In this document: in pieces, positions 34,187 to 42,185 of the stretch
Layout of the letters: each line of letters begins with the position of its first letter
How positions within the stretch are numbered: position 1 is the stretch's first letter
Assembly (NCBI GenBank): GCA_900318115.1
Contig: ONJJ01000018.1
Location: 1 to 60,335, forward strand
Reading direction: 5' to 3'
DNA from: an uncultured Prevotellaceae bacterium
GTDB lineage: Bacteria; Bacteroidota; Bacteroidia; Bacteroidales; Bacteroidaceae
Length of the DNA: 60,335 nt
Translations under genes and position numbers: made by a program
The notes under the pieces: generated by a model
Databases searched by the model: none
Told to the model about the DNA's origin: nothing
The model's input: the letters and a program-made list of their open reading frames with translations, nothing else

Positions 34187-36310
34187 ATGCTTGCACAAAG
34201 GATGAAATGTTTTGCCTCGACCGTTGTCTTGGCACTGATAGCGCTGACCTCTCAGGCCAGCGCTTTCGTTTTACCTGGTCACTCGACCCTCCGTGTTTTT
34301 CTCGACAAGGGTCTGGAACCTGTAGTCACTACCGCCTATGACCTTGTCTGCTCTGATCTCCAACGGGTGATGGATGTTACCCCTCAATTGACGGACGAGG
34401 ATCCTCAGGTCATCATCGGTTCTGTGCAGGGCACCGATGTTGTCAATTTGAAGGCGTCTGGAGTGGATCTGACCCCCTTGTATAACGAAGGTCAGGCATT
34501 CGTCATAGCCACCAATGCCCTGGGGCAACTCATCATAGCCGGTAGCGATGACTGGGGTACGGCCTATGGTCTCATGGAATTTTCTCGCCTGCTGGGTGTT
34601 TCGCCGCTGGTATGGTGGGCAGACGTGGATCCCGAGCAGATTTCTCAGCTGCAAGTGCCCGATGGCTACTATAACCATCAGTCGCCCTACGTTAGTTTCC
34701 GTGGCATACATGTCGCCGATATCGAGTGGGGCTTGCAGGCTTGGATCACCCGCACGTTTGACCCCTCAGGGTTGCACACAATAGACCAGAAGACGGCTCG
34801 CAATATTTTCGAGCTCTTGTTGCGTCTGCGTGCCAACTTGTTCTGGTCGCCGAACGATGAGTCCTCGAGGGCTTTCTTTGCTTCGGCTGAAGGCAAGGCG
34901 CTGGCCCGGGCGTATGGCATCTACCTCGGCACAGACCCTCAGAATGCTATAGATCTCCCCGGACTGGCTCAGCCGCTCATGTGTGAGGACGACGGTTTCG
35001 GCTATCTGCGTCGTTTCCCCACGGAAGCCGAGCGCCAGCAGGATCGGGGTTGCGGCATCTATTATCATGCCAATTTCAGTGGCGGTCCCCACGACTATCT
35101 CTGGCAGGGCACGGCCAGCCCTTTCCTCATGTTCCAGCAGCTCAGCGAGGCCTACTATCATGGTGCCTACCGGCTCTGGGTGCTCAATGTAGGTGACATC
35201 AAGCCTTGTGAGTACCAGCTCTCGCTCTTCACGGACATGGCCTGGGATCTCGGCGCCGTGCGTGAACTCAGCATCGGTCGCCACCTCGAAGAGTTTTTCG
35301 CCCAGACCATCGGGCGCGATGTGGCGCGGCTGATTTCCATCTATATGAAGGAGTTCTACCACCTCTCGTTCCAGCGTAAGCCCGAGCATCTGGCCGGCAC
35401 TCGCACGGAGGAAGCTATTGATGGAAGTACGGACTGGAACACCGTTCGTGACCTTCCTTGGAGCGAGAAGCGCATTCGTCATCGTCTGGGACGCTATGAG
35501 CTCATGCGCAAGAATGTCCTCTGGGTCGCAGATTCCGTGCGCCGCACTCATCCCTCGCGCTATGATGCCTATTTCGAGCTGGTGGAGTACCCCGTCATCA
35601 CCGTATGTGATCAGAATCAGAAATATCTGTTCGCTCAGTTGGCCCGACATGGACGTCCTTGGCTCTCTCGAGAGAGCGTGGCCGACACCTGGCGCCGTAG
35701 CGACCAGGCTCACAACCATATCCAGACTCTCACCCTGCAATACAATGCTCTGCGCAATAACAAGTGGCAGGGCATCATGAGCAGCAACCCGGCCGGACGT
35801 CAGGTCTTCCAGCCCGTTCCCCACACCCAGGTTCAGGGTACTCTTCCCAGCGACCCCACGGCCATCGCCTCGTTCTACGGAGCCAGTTACCATGCCTCGA
35901 GCTTTTCGGGTGGAAGTGTGCTCGACCCTGTGTTGGGCTTGGGTGCCAGCATTCGCGCCATGCCTATCCCCAAGGATTGCAACGTGACCTACAAGTTCAG
36001 GCATAACTACGGTCAGGCCAGGTCCACCGTGGTTCTGATGCGCTTATTACCTACCCATCCAATAGATGCCGAGCAGCGCTTCACGCTATCTCTGGACGGC
36101 AGCGAACCTCAGACCTACACTTACGACACGGAGGTCGGCACCGAGCAGTGGAAGCGCAACGTGCTGCGTAACTATGCCGTGGTCGTGGCCCGTCTGCCCA
36201 TCACTCGTGCTACGGGTGAGCATCAGCTCGTAGTCAGCGCTCTGGACGATGGCGTGGTCGTAGACGAGGTCTTCGTCTTCCCCGCCTCGCAGGTCGTGGT
36301 GGAGCAGTAA
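34187..36310 (+). CDS. GH115-like glycosidase (xylan alpha-glucuronidase family), exported, short form
   Basis: 707 residues with a signal peptide (ATG at 34187 or 34202; CFASTVVLALIALTSQASA). The N-terminal half resembles GH115: IIAGSDDWGTAYGLMEFSRLLGVSPLVWWADV, ISFRGIH-type motif, YYHANFSGGPHDYLW and YRLWVLNVGDIKPCEYQLSLF. The C-terminal ~150 residues look like the GH115 beta-sandwich (RFTLSLDGSEPQTYTYD). It is shorter than the ~830-960 residues I recall for characterised GH115, mainly in the C-terminal half, so the activity may differ from removing (methyl)glucuronic acid from xylan. It starts 16 bases after secG, so read-through from that cluster is likely. Confidence 0.82.
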   Translation: MLAQRMKCFASTVVLALIALTSQASAFVLPGHSTLRVFLDKGLEPVVTTAYDLVCSDLQRVMDVTPQLTDEDPQVIIGSVQGTDVVNLKASGVDLTPLYNEGQAFVIATNALGQLIIAGSDDWGTAYGLMEFSRLLGVSPLVWWADVDPEQISQLQVPDGYYNHQSPYVSFRGIHVADIEWGLQAWITRTFDPSGLHTIDQKTARNIFELLLRLRANLFWSPNDESSRAFFASAEGKALARAYGIYLGTDPQNAIDLPGLAQPLMCEDDGFGYLRRFPTEAERQQDRGCGIYYHANFSGGPHDYLWQGTASPFLMFQQLSEAYYHGAYRLWVLNVGDIKPCEYQLSLFTDMAWDLGAVRELSIGRHLEEFFAQTIGRDVARLISIYMKEFYHLSFQRKPEHLAGTRTEEAIDGSTDWNTVRDLPWSEKRIRHRLGRYELMRKNVLWVADSVRRTHPSRYDAYFELVEYPVITVCDQNQKYLFAQLARHGRPWLSRESVADTWRRSDQAHNHIQTLTLQYNALRNNKWQGIMSSNPAGRQVFQPVPHTQVQGTLPSDPTAIASFYGASYHASSFSGGSVLDPVLGLGASIRAMPIPKDCNVTYKFRHNYGQARSTVVLMRLLPTHPIDAEQRFTLSLDGSEPQTYTYDTEVGTEQWKRNVLRNYAVVVARLPITRATGEHQLVVSALDDGVVVDEVFVFPASQVVVEQ

Positions 36311-36340
36311 CAACGTATATAAAGTCAATAGAATATTCTT

Positions 36341-37666
36341 ATGTTTGAAAATCTATCCGAACGCCTTGAACGTTCCTTCAAGATCTTGAAGGGCGAAGGC
36401 AGAATCACAGAAATCAACGTCGCCGAGACCCTGAAGGATGTCCGCCGCGCCCTCCTCGATGCCGACGTCAACTATAAGGTTGCCAAGCAGTTCACCGACA
36501 CCGTGAAGCAGAAAGCTCTCGGGCAGAATGTCCTCACCGCCGTGAAGCCTCAGCAGATGATGGTCAAGATCGTCCATGACGAACTGGCCCTGCTCATGGG
36601 CGGCGAGACGTCCGAGTTGCAGCTGAAGGGTCATCCTGCCGTCATCCTCATGGCAGGTCTGAATGGTGCCGGTAAGACTACCTTCGCGGGCAAACTGGCC
36701 AACATGCTGAAGCAGAAGCGCCAGCGCCATCCCTTGCTGGCCGCTTGTGACGTCTATCGTCCTGCTGCCGTGGAACAGTTGCGGGTCCTGGGCGAACAGA
36801 TTGGCGTGCCCGTGTACATGGAACCGGATAATCAGGATCCTGTTCAGATAGCGCTCAACGCCATCCACGAGGCTAAGGCCAAGAGCTATGACACCGTCAT
36901 CGTCGACACCGCAGGCCGACTGGCCATCGACGAGAAGCTGATGCAGGAGATTGCCGCCATCAAGGAGGCTATCAATCCAGACGAGACCCTCTTCGTGGTA
37001 GATGCCATGACGGGTCAGGATGCCGTGAATACGGCCAAGGAGTTCAACGACCGGCTGGACTACACGGGTGTGGTGCTTACCAAGTTGGATGGCGACACCC
37101 GCGGCGGTGCTGCCCTCTCTATCCGCACGGTGGTCGACAAGCCCATCAAGTTTGTGGGCACGGGCGAGAAGATGGAGGCTATAGATCCGTTCCACCCCGC
37201 GCGCATGGCCGATCGTATCCTCGGCATGGGTGACATTGTCAGCCTCGTGGAGCGAGCGCAGGAGCAGTATGATGAGGAAGAGGCTCGTCGGCTGGAGAAG
37301 AAAATCCGCAAGAACCAGTTCGACTTCAATGACTTCTACGCTCAGATCCAGCAAATCAAGAAGATGGGTAACATCAAGGACCTGGCGTCGATGATTCCTG
37401 GCGTTGGCAAGGCCTTGAAGGACATCGACATCGATGACGACGCGTTCAAGGGCATCGAGGCCATCATCCTCTCGATGACGCCCTACGAGCGCACGCACCC
37501 CGAGTGCCTGAACACCAGTCGTCGCCAGCGCATCGCCCGCGGTTCGGGTACCGACATCCAGCAGGTGAACCGACTCATCAAGCAGTTCGACCAGACGCGC
37601 AAGATGATGAAGATGGTCACCAATCCCAAGATGGCGCAGATGATGGCGAAGATGCCGAAGAGGTGA
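36341..37666 (+). CDS. ffh: Signal recognition particle protein Ffh
   Basis: 441 residues. N domain (MFENLSERLERSFKIL), then G domain: G1 GLNGAGKTTFAGKLA, DVYRPAAVEQLRVLGEQ, G3 DTAGRLAIDEKLM, G4 LTKLDGDTRGGAALS, followed by the M domain with KKMGNIKDLASMIPG and the RNA-binding SRRQRIARGSG. It ends MKMVTNPKMAQMMAKMPKR. It binds signal sequences on ribosomes and 4.5S RNA and docks with FtsY. Located 30 bases after the GH115 gene. Confidence 0.97.
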   Translation: MFENLSERLERSFKILKGEGRITEINVAETLKDVRRALLDADVNYKVAKQFTDTVKQKALGQNVLTAVKPQQMMVKIVHDELALLMGGETSELQLKGHPAVILMAGLNGAGKTTFAGKLANMLKQKRQRHPLLAACDVYRPAAVEQLRVLGEQIGVPVYMEPDNQDPVQIALNAIHEAKAKSYDTVIVDTAGRLAIDEKLMQEIAAIKEAINPDETLFVVDAMTGQDAVNTAKEFNDRLDYTGVVLTKLDGDTRGGAALSIRTVVDKPIKFVGTGEKMEAIDPFHPARMADRILGMGDIVSLVERAQEQYDEEEARRLEKKIRKNQFDFNDFYAQIQQIKKMGNIKDLASMIPGVGKALKDIDIDDDAFKGIEAIILSMTPYERTHPECLNTSRRQRIARGSGTDIQQVNRLIKQFDQTRKMMKMVTNPKMAQMMAKMPKR

Positions 37667-37740
37667 TCGTTTTCTGCGCTGAGCGAAGTTGAAACAGAGA
37701 ACATAAAACTTTAATCCTTACATCTTTAAACTTTACACGT

Positions 37741-38616
37741 ATGACTTTAATCGACGGTAAGGCCACCGCAGCCACCATCAAGGCAGAAATCAAGCAGGAG
37801 GTCGAACGCATCGTAGCCGCCGGGGGCAAGCGCCCTCACCTCGCAGCCATCCTCGTGGGCCACGACGGCGGCTCGGAGACGTATGTTAATAATAAGGTAC
37901 GCGCGTGCGAGGAGTGTGGATTCCAGAGCACCCTTCTTCGTTTCGAGGACGACATCACGGAGGGGGCGTTGCTGGCTGAAGTGCAAAAGTTGAATGAGGA
38001 CTCCAGTGTGGACGGCTTCATCGTTCAACTTCCTCTGCCTAAGCACATCGACGAGCAGAAGGTCATCGAGGCTATTGACTATCATAAGGATGTCGATGGC
38101 TTCCATCCCATCAACGTCGGGCGCATGGCCATCGGCCTGCCCGCCTTCGTCAGCGCCACTCCCAAGGGCATCCTGGAACTTCTGCGCCGCTATGGCGTAG
38201 AGACTTCGGGCAAGAAGTGCGTCATCCTCGGCCGCTCCAACATTGTGGGCAAGCCAATGTCGCAGCTGATGATGCAGAAGGGTGTGGACGCCACCGTCAC
38301 GGTCTGCCACTCGCGCTCCAAGACCCTGAAGGAAGAATGTCTGCAGGCCGACATCATCATCGCCGCCATTGGCCAGCCCGCCTTCCTCAAGGGCGACATG
38401 GTCAAGCCCGGTGTTGTGGTCATCGACGTGGGCACCACTCGCGTTCCCGATTCCACTCGCAAGAGCGGTTTCCGCCTTCAGGGCGACGTGGACTTCGATG
38501 CTGTGGCTCCTCTGGCCTCGAAGATAACACCCGTGCCTGGTGGCGTGGGTCCCATGACTATCTGTATGCTCATGCAGAACACCCTCTCGGCTGCCAAACA
38601 CGAGTACTACGCGTGA
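37741..38616 (+). CDS. folD: Bifunctional methylenetetrahydrofolate dehydrogenase/cyclohydrolase FolD
   Basis: 291 residues. FolD motifs: [15 protein letters not shown] with the catalytic Lys, [31 protein letters not shown] (NADP site), and [18 protein letters not shown]. It converts 5,10-methylene-THF to 10-formyl-THF in the cytosol for purine and formyl-Met synthesis. It follows ffh by 74 bases. No strong terminator is seen before the tRNA promoter. Confidence 0.97.
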   Translation: MTLIDGKATAATIKAEIKQEVERIVAAGGKRPHLAAILVGHDGGSETYVNNKVRACEECGFQSTLLRFEDDITEGALLAEVQKLNEDSSVDGFIVQLPLPKHIDEQKVIEAIDYHKDVDGFHPINVGRMAIGLPAFVSATPKGILELLRRYGVETSGKKCVILGRSNIVGKPMSQLMMQKGVDATVTVCHSRSKTLKEECLQADIIIAAIGQPAFLKGDMVKPGVVVIDVGTTRVPDSTRKSGFRLQGDVDFDAVAPLASKITPVPGGVGPMTICMLMQNTLSAAKHEYYA

Positions 38617-38661
38617 AATCTGCTCCTTTTTGCCCGGAAATCAAAAAAAATGGGCAAAAAG

Positions 38662-38693
38662 TTTGGCCATTTCCGCGGAAAAGAGTACCTTTG
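38662..38693 (+). promoter_or_regulatory. Promoter of tRNA-His
   Basis: TTTG (38662-38665), 20-base spacer, TACCTTTG (38686-38693): a full match to the Bacteroidota sigma consensus, ~42 bases before the tRNA. It serves as an internal reference for judging other promoters in the window. Confidence 0.85.
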
Positions 38694-38734
38694 CACCCGC
38701 AAAAGCCAATGAGGCCGCAGCTTCGGCTGCACAT

Positions 38735-38809
38735 GGTGACTATAGTTCAGTTGGTTAGAGCGTCAGATTGTGGTTCTGAATGTCGTGGGTTCGAGTCCCA
38801 CTAGTCACC
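38735..38809 (+). tRNA. tRNA-His (anticodon GTG)
   Basis: Acceptor GTGACTA pairs with TAGTCAC. A G at 38735 supplies the extra G-1 of tRNA-His, opposite discriminator C at 38809. The anticodon stem TCAGA/TCTGA closes loop TTGTGGT with anticodon GTG at 38770-38772. D-loop AGTTGGTTAGA and T-arm GTGGGTTCGAGTCCCAC are standard. CCA is encoded at 38810-38812. Confidence 0.97.
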
Positions 38810-38823
38810 CCACCACTGAAGAG

Positions 38824-38857
38824 AATCCTGCGAGCATGATGTGTTCGCGGGATTTTT
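38824..38857 (+). terminator. Terminator of tRNA-His
   Basis: AATCCTGCGA pairs with TCGCGGGATT (one T-G wobble), followed by TTTTTGG. It lies ~15 bases after the tRNA. Confidence 0.85.
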
Positions 38858-38868
38858 TGGTTTTAAGT

Positions 38869-38944
38869 AACCCTTCGAGAAGCAATATCATACAACCCTT
38901 CGAGAGGTAATATCAGACAAACCTTCGAGAGGCAATATCAGACA
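38869..38944. repeat. 25-bp tandem repeat (3 copies)
   Basis: Three copies of AACCCTTCGAGAGGYAATATCAGAC-type units (25 bp) with few changes lie between the tRNA terminator and the MscS-type gene, ending ~10 bases before its start codon, so they form most of that gene's leader. Confidence 0.92.
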
Positions 38945-38954
38945 TATACCTATC

Positions 38955-41504
38955 ATGATGACAATGAAACGGATAGTATTCCTCGCGCTGGCGGCAATGA
39001 TGTCGGTTCTGCCCGCCGGTGCCGTACTGAAGGAGCGCGACCTGGCTCGCACCCTGGGCGTGCTGCGTGCCGAACTCGAGGCCGACCACCAGAAGCAGCA
39101 GGTCTTCATGGCCCGCTACGAGCAGCAGGGGGCGCAGCAGCACCAGCAACTGGTGCGGTATATGAACCAGTGCGAACAGATAGGGCTGATGCTCTACTCC
39201 CAGTCCACGGACAACACGTTCGACATGGCCTATGCCTGCCAGCAGGCCGTGAATCTCTATCGCGAGCTGGGTGCCCACGGAGGTCGCACGCTGCCCTACG
39301 AGCGTATCATAGAGCGCATGCGGGGCGAGATCGAGCGCTACGATGCCCTGATAGCGTCGCTCAAGAGTATGCCTCCCGTGGCCAAGGACGATGAGGACCT
39401 GCTCACGGAGAGCGATAGTATCCTGCTCAACGCCATAGATTCCCTGGAGAACAGAATCGACTCTCTCGGGTTGCCCGAAGTGCCGGCCGGAGTTCCCGGC
39501 GGCAAGGCCGGAGGGGGCGAGCCGCGCGAACCGCTGTACCTCACGGGGCAGCAGCTGCAGGATCGCCGGGCTTGCCTCACGTACGCCCAAGCCCTGCGGG
39601 ACAACATGCAGACCTTCCTCGAGAGCATGGAGGCCGAGAGTTCGTACTACCAGAGTGTGCAGGAGAAGGTTCAGCAGCTGAACGTCTTTGCCCAGTCGCG
39701 CTACAAGATTCTGCAGGATAACATCTTCGTCACGGGCGGTCCGAATTATTTCAGCGTCCTGGCATCGTTGCCCCGCTATTTCAAGCAGGCTCAGCGCTCG
39801 GCCCAGACGAAGTATGCTCCCTTCCGCGAGAAGGGGCGCTCGTACTCCGAGTGGCGCGGTGTGCCGGTGTTGTTCATCAGTGTCTTTGTCTTCTTCTACC
39901 TCTCGCTGGCACTGGGTCTGACGTATGCCGTCATGCGTTGGCTGCTGCCTCGCAAGTGGCGTGGCGAGAAGTACAAGATCAAGCGGCAGATGCTCACCAA
40001 TGTCATCGGCATCGGTCTCTTTGCCGTCATCGTCATGGTGGTGCGCTCGCTGGTTCATCGGAATTTCATCCAGATGTCAACGGAGCTCATCATCTCCATC
40101 GCGTGGCTGATGGAAGTGATATTCCTCTCGCTGTATATTCGCCTGAAGGGCAAGCAGATGCTGCATGCCGCCCTGATCTACACTCCTCTGATGGTGCTGG
40201 CCTTCGCGGTCATCATGTTCCGCATCGTGCTGCTGCCGAACAGCATCCTGAACCTCATCTTCCCGCCGCTGCTGCTGGCCTTTGTGCTCTGGCAGGTGTG
40301 GATGGTTCGTCGCCACAAGGACGGGCTGCCCCTTCAGGACATCGTCTATTCGCACCTGACGACCATCGTGATGATAGTGGCCTGCGCCACGTCCTGGGCG
40401 GGCTACACGCTGCTCTCCGTGCAGATTCTCATCTGGTGGACGTTCCAGCTGGCTGCCATCACCACTATCACGTGCCTCTACGACTTGATGGAGCTCTATG
40501 AGCAGCGCCACCATATTCATCAGAAGAACATCACGCAGACGTGGGGCTACGACCTGGTCCGCCTGACGCTGGTTCCCATCCTGGCGGTGGGTAGTGTGCT
40601 GCTGAGCATCTGGTGGGCGGCGCAGGTGTTCGAGATGACCTCCGTCTGCCAGAAGGCGTTCTTCTACGACTTCATCAACCAGCAGGACCTCATCCGTGTG
40701 TCGCTCTTCAAGCTCTGTCTCGTGGTCGCTCTCTGGTTCGTGTTCCGCTTCCTCAACTATGCCGTCCGTGAGTTCTACGCCTATTTCCGGCAGAAGGCCC
40801 GTCCGGACGACACGATGAACCTCACGCTGGCCAAGAACGTGATCGCCATCATCGCCTGGGGCCTCTATTTCATCATCGCCCTGGTCATCCTTCATGTCCC
40901 CAAGTCGGGCATCAGCATCGTCACGGCCGGCTTGATGACGGGTCTGGGTTTCGCCATGCAGGACTTGATCGAGAACTTCTTCTACGGCATCTCGCTCATG
41001 GCCGGTCGCTTGCGCGTGGGCGACTACATCGAGTGCGACGGCATCACGGGTCGTGTGGAGAGCATCACGTACCAGAGCGTGCAGGTCATCACGGCCGACG
41101 GCTGCGTCATCGCTTTCCTGAACAAGACGTTGTTCAACAAGAACTTCAAGAACATGACTCGCAACCACTCCTACGAGCTAATTAAGATTCCCGTGGGTGT
41201 GGCCTACGGCACCGACATCCCCCACGTGCGCTCGTTGCTCATCGAGGCCCTGACGCCGGTGTGTTCGGCCAGGAGTGTCGCCACGGGTGAGCCGGTCAGC
41301 GACCCCGAGCGCCCCGTCAGCGTCCTCTTCTCGGACTTCGGCGAGAGTTCGGTGGACCTCTACGTGTGTGTGTGGATGCTGGTGGAGGAGAAGTATGCGC
41401 TGGCGGGACGTGTCAAGGAGGCCATCTACGACACTCTCAACCGCAACCACATCGAAATCCCGTTCCCCCAGCGCGATCTGCACATCATCCAGCAGGCGCA
41501 GTAG
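38955..41504 (+). CDS. Large MscS-family mechanosensitive channel
   Basis: 849 residues. Signal peptide (MKRIVFLALAAMMSVLPAGA), then a ~280-residue periplasmic helical region (ARTLGVLRAELEADHQKQQ, VRYMNQCEQIGLMLYSQ). About eight or more TM helices follow from ~300 (VPVLFISVFVFFYLSLALGLTYAV onward). The pore helix and MscS beta domain lie at ~640-842: GISIVTAGLMTGLGFAMQDLIENFFYGI, RVGDYIECDGITGRVESITYQS, LFNKNFKNMTRN. The size class matches MscK/YbdG-like channels that release solutes on hypoosmotic shock. Ion choice is not shown. Its 3' end is crossed by a possible antisense transcript from 41,662. Confidence 0.93.
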   Translation: MMTMKRIVFLALAAMMSVLPAGAVLKERDLARTLGVLRAELEADHQKQQVFMARYEQQGAQQHQQLVRYMNQCEQIGLMLYSQSTDNTFDMAYACQQAVNLYRELGAHGGRTLPYERIIERMRGEIERYDALIASLKSMPPVAKDDEDLLTESDSILLNAIDSLENRIDSLGLPEVPAGVPGGKAGGGEPREPLYLTGQQLQDRRACLTYAQALRDNMQTFLESMEAESSYYQSVQEKVQQLNVFAQSRYKILQDNIFVTGGPNYFSVLASLPRYFKQAQRSAQTKYAPFREKGRSYSEWRGVPVLFISVFVFFYLSLALGLTYAVMRWLLPRKWRGEKYKIKRQMLTNVIGIGLFAVIVMVVRSLVHRNFIQMSTELIISIAWLMEVIFLSLYIRLKGKQMLHAALIYTPLMVLAFAVIMFRIVLLPNSILNLIFPPLLLAFVLWQVWMVRRHKDGLPLQDIVYSHLTTIVMIVACATSWAGYTLLSVQILIWWTFQLAAITTITCLYDLMELYEQRHHIHQKNITQTWGYDLVRLTLVPILAVGSVLLSIWWAAQVFEMTSVCQKAFFYDFINQQDLIRVSLFKLCLVVALWFVFRFLNYAVREFYAYFRQKARPDDTMNLTLAKNVIAIIAWGLYFIIALVILHVPKSGISIVTAGLMTGLGFAMQDLIENFFYGISLMAGRLRVGDYIECDGITGRVESITYQSVQVITADGCVIAFLNKTLFNKNFKNMTRNHSYELIKIPVGVAYGTDIPHVRSLLIEALTPVCSARSVATGEPVSDPERPVSVLFSDFGESSVDLYVCVWMLVEEKYALAGRVKEAIYDTLNRNHIEIPFPQRDLHIIQQAQ

Positions 41505-41526
41505 GGCACTCTGCCCTTTGTCTTCT

Positions 41527-41658
41527 GTGTCCGCACGTGTCGGCCGCCACGTCCTTTCGTGTCGGGTGTTACGTCCGCACGTGTCGGCCACCATGTGCGT
41601 TCGTGTCCGGTGCTACGTCCGTCCGTGTTGGCCACCACGTCCTTTCGTTCCTTCGACG
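41527..41658. repeat. 22-bp degenerate tandem repeat array B (6 units)
   Basis: Six gapless 22-base units, e.g. units 1 and 3 (GTCCGCACGTGTCGGCC shared) and units 2 and 6 (ACGTCCTTTCGT shared). Units alternate, giving a 44-bp higher-order period. The core GTCCG-ACGTGT equals that of array A at 18132-18285. Confidence 0.9.
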
Positions 41659-41661
41659 CTG

Positions 41662-41693
41662 CAAAGGTACTACATTTCCGCGAGGCGACCAAA
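41662..41693 (-). promoter_or_regulatory. Orphan promoter reading through array B
   Basis: On the minus strand TTTG (41690-41693), 20-base spacer, TACCTTTG (41662-41669): as good as the tRNA-His and FadL-gene promoters. Transcription would start at the edge of the 22-bp array and run antisense into the 3' end of the MscS-type gene. No reading frame of note follows. Confidence 0.75.
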
Positions 41694-41719
41694 TCCGCGG
41701 GGGGACTTAGGGTGTTTTT

Positions 41720-42072
41720 TCAGCAAAAAACGCGCGGCGGGGTGCTTTCAGTTTTCAGTTTTCAGTTTTTTTGCGCATGGGTAGGAGAGTACGAAAGTGG
41801 CGGCAGGAGGGTGGAGAGGGAAGAAAAAAATCTGTGTAGTATTTAGTAGTATTATTATATATATTATATATATAATATATATAATAATACTAAATCTAAA
41901 CCCGTACCTTCCCAACCCTTTTGGGGGGTATTCAGATTAAAACTGAAAACTGAAATAACTGAAATCGTTTTTTGTTCTCGGGATGTTTTCTGAACACAGC
42001 GCGCGGCATGCTTTCAGTTATTTCAGTTTTCAGTTTTTTTGCGCATGGGTGGGAGAGTACGAAAAGTGCCGG
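41720..42072. repeat. Pair of direct repeats flanking a 46-bp palindrome
   Basis: Module copies near 41,720-41,800 and 41,988-42,072 share CGCGCGGC, GTGCTTTCAGTT or ATGCTTTCAGTT, TTTTCAGTTTTTTTGCGCATG and GGAGAGTACGAAA. Between them lies the perfect palindrome 41847-41892 (TAGTATTATTATATATATT and its reverse complement). Confidence 0.85.
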
Positions 42073-42185
42073 TTACAATGGAACCCCATTGCGCCCTCAA
42101 AAACGACAAGGCATCTGATTAAAAATAACAATGGTTATCATCATAACTCTAATGACCGATCTGGGGGGTAAGTTGTCCGGGGTGC

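Larger units (their letters stand above)
41505..42185. other. Repeat-dense intergenic region without genes
   Basis: This 680-bp gap holds, in order: the 22-bp array B (41527-41658), an orphan minus-strand promoter (41662-41693), a first CTTTCAGTT/GCGCATGGGT module (about 41,720-41,800), a 46-bp AT palindrome (41847-41892), ACTGAAA-type repeats (about 41,935-41,965) and a second module (about 41,988-42,072). The short frames overlapping these repeats are not credible genes. Confidence 0.85.

Noticed and set aside
41774-42060. Similarity of GGGAGAGTACG in the direct modules to the 5S rRNA end
   Set aside because: The match is only about 11 bases and the context differs, so it is likely chance.
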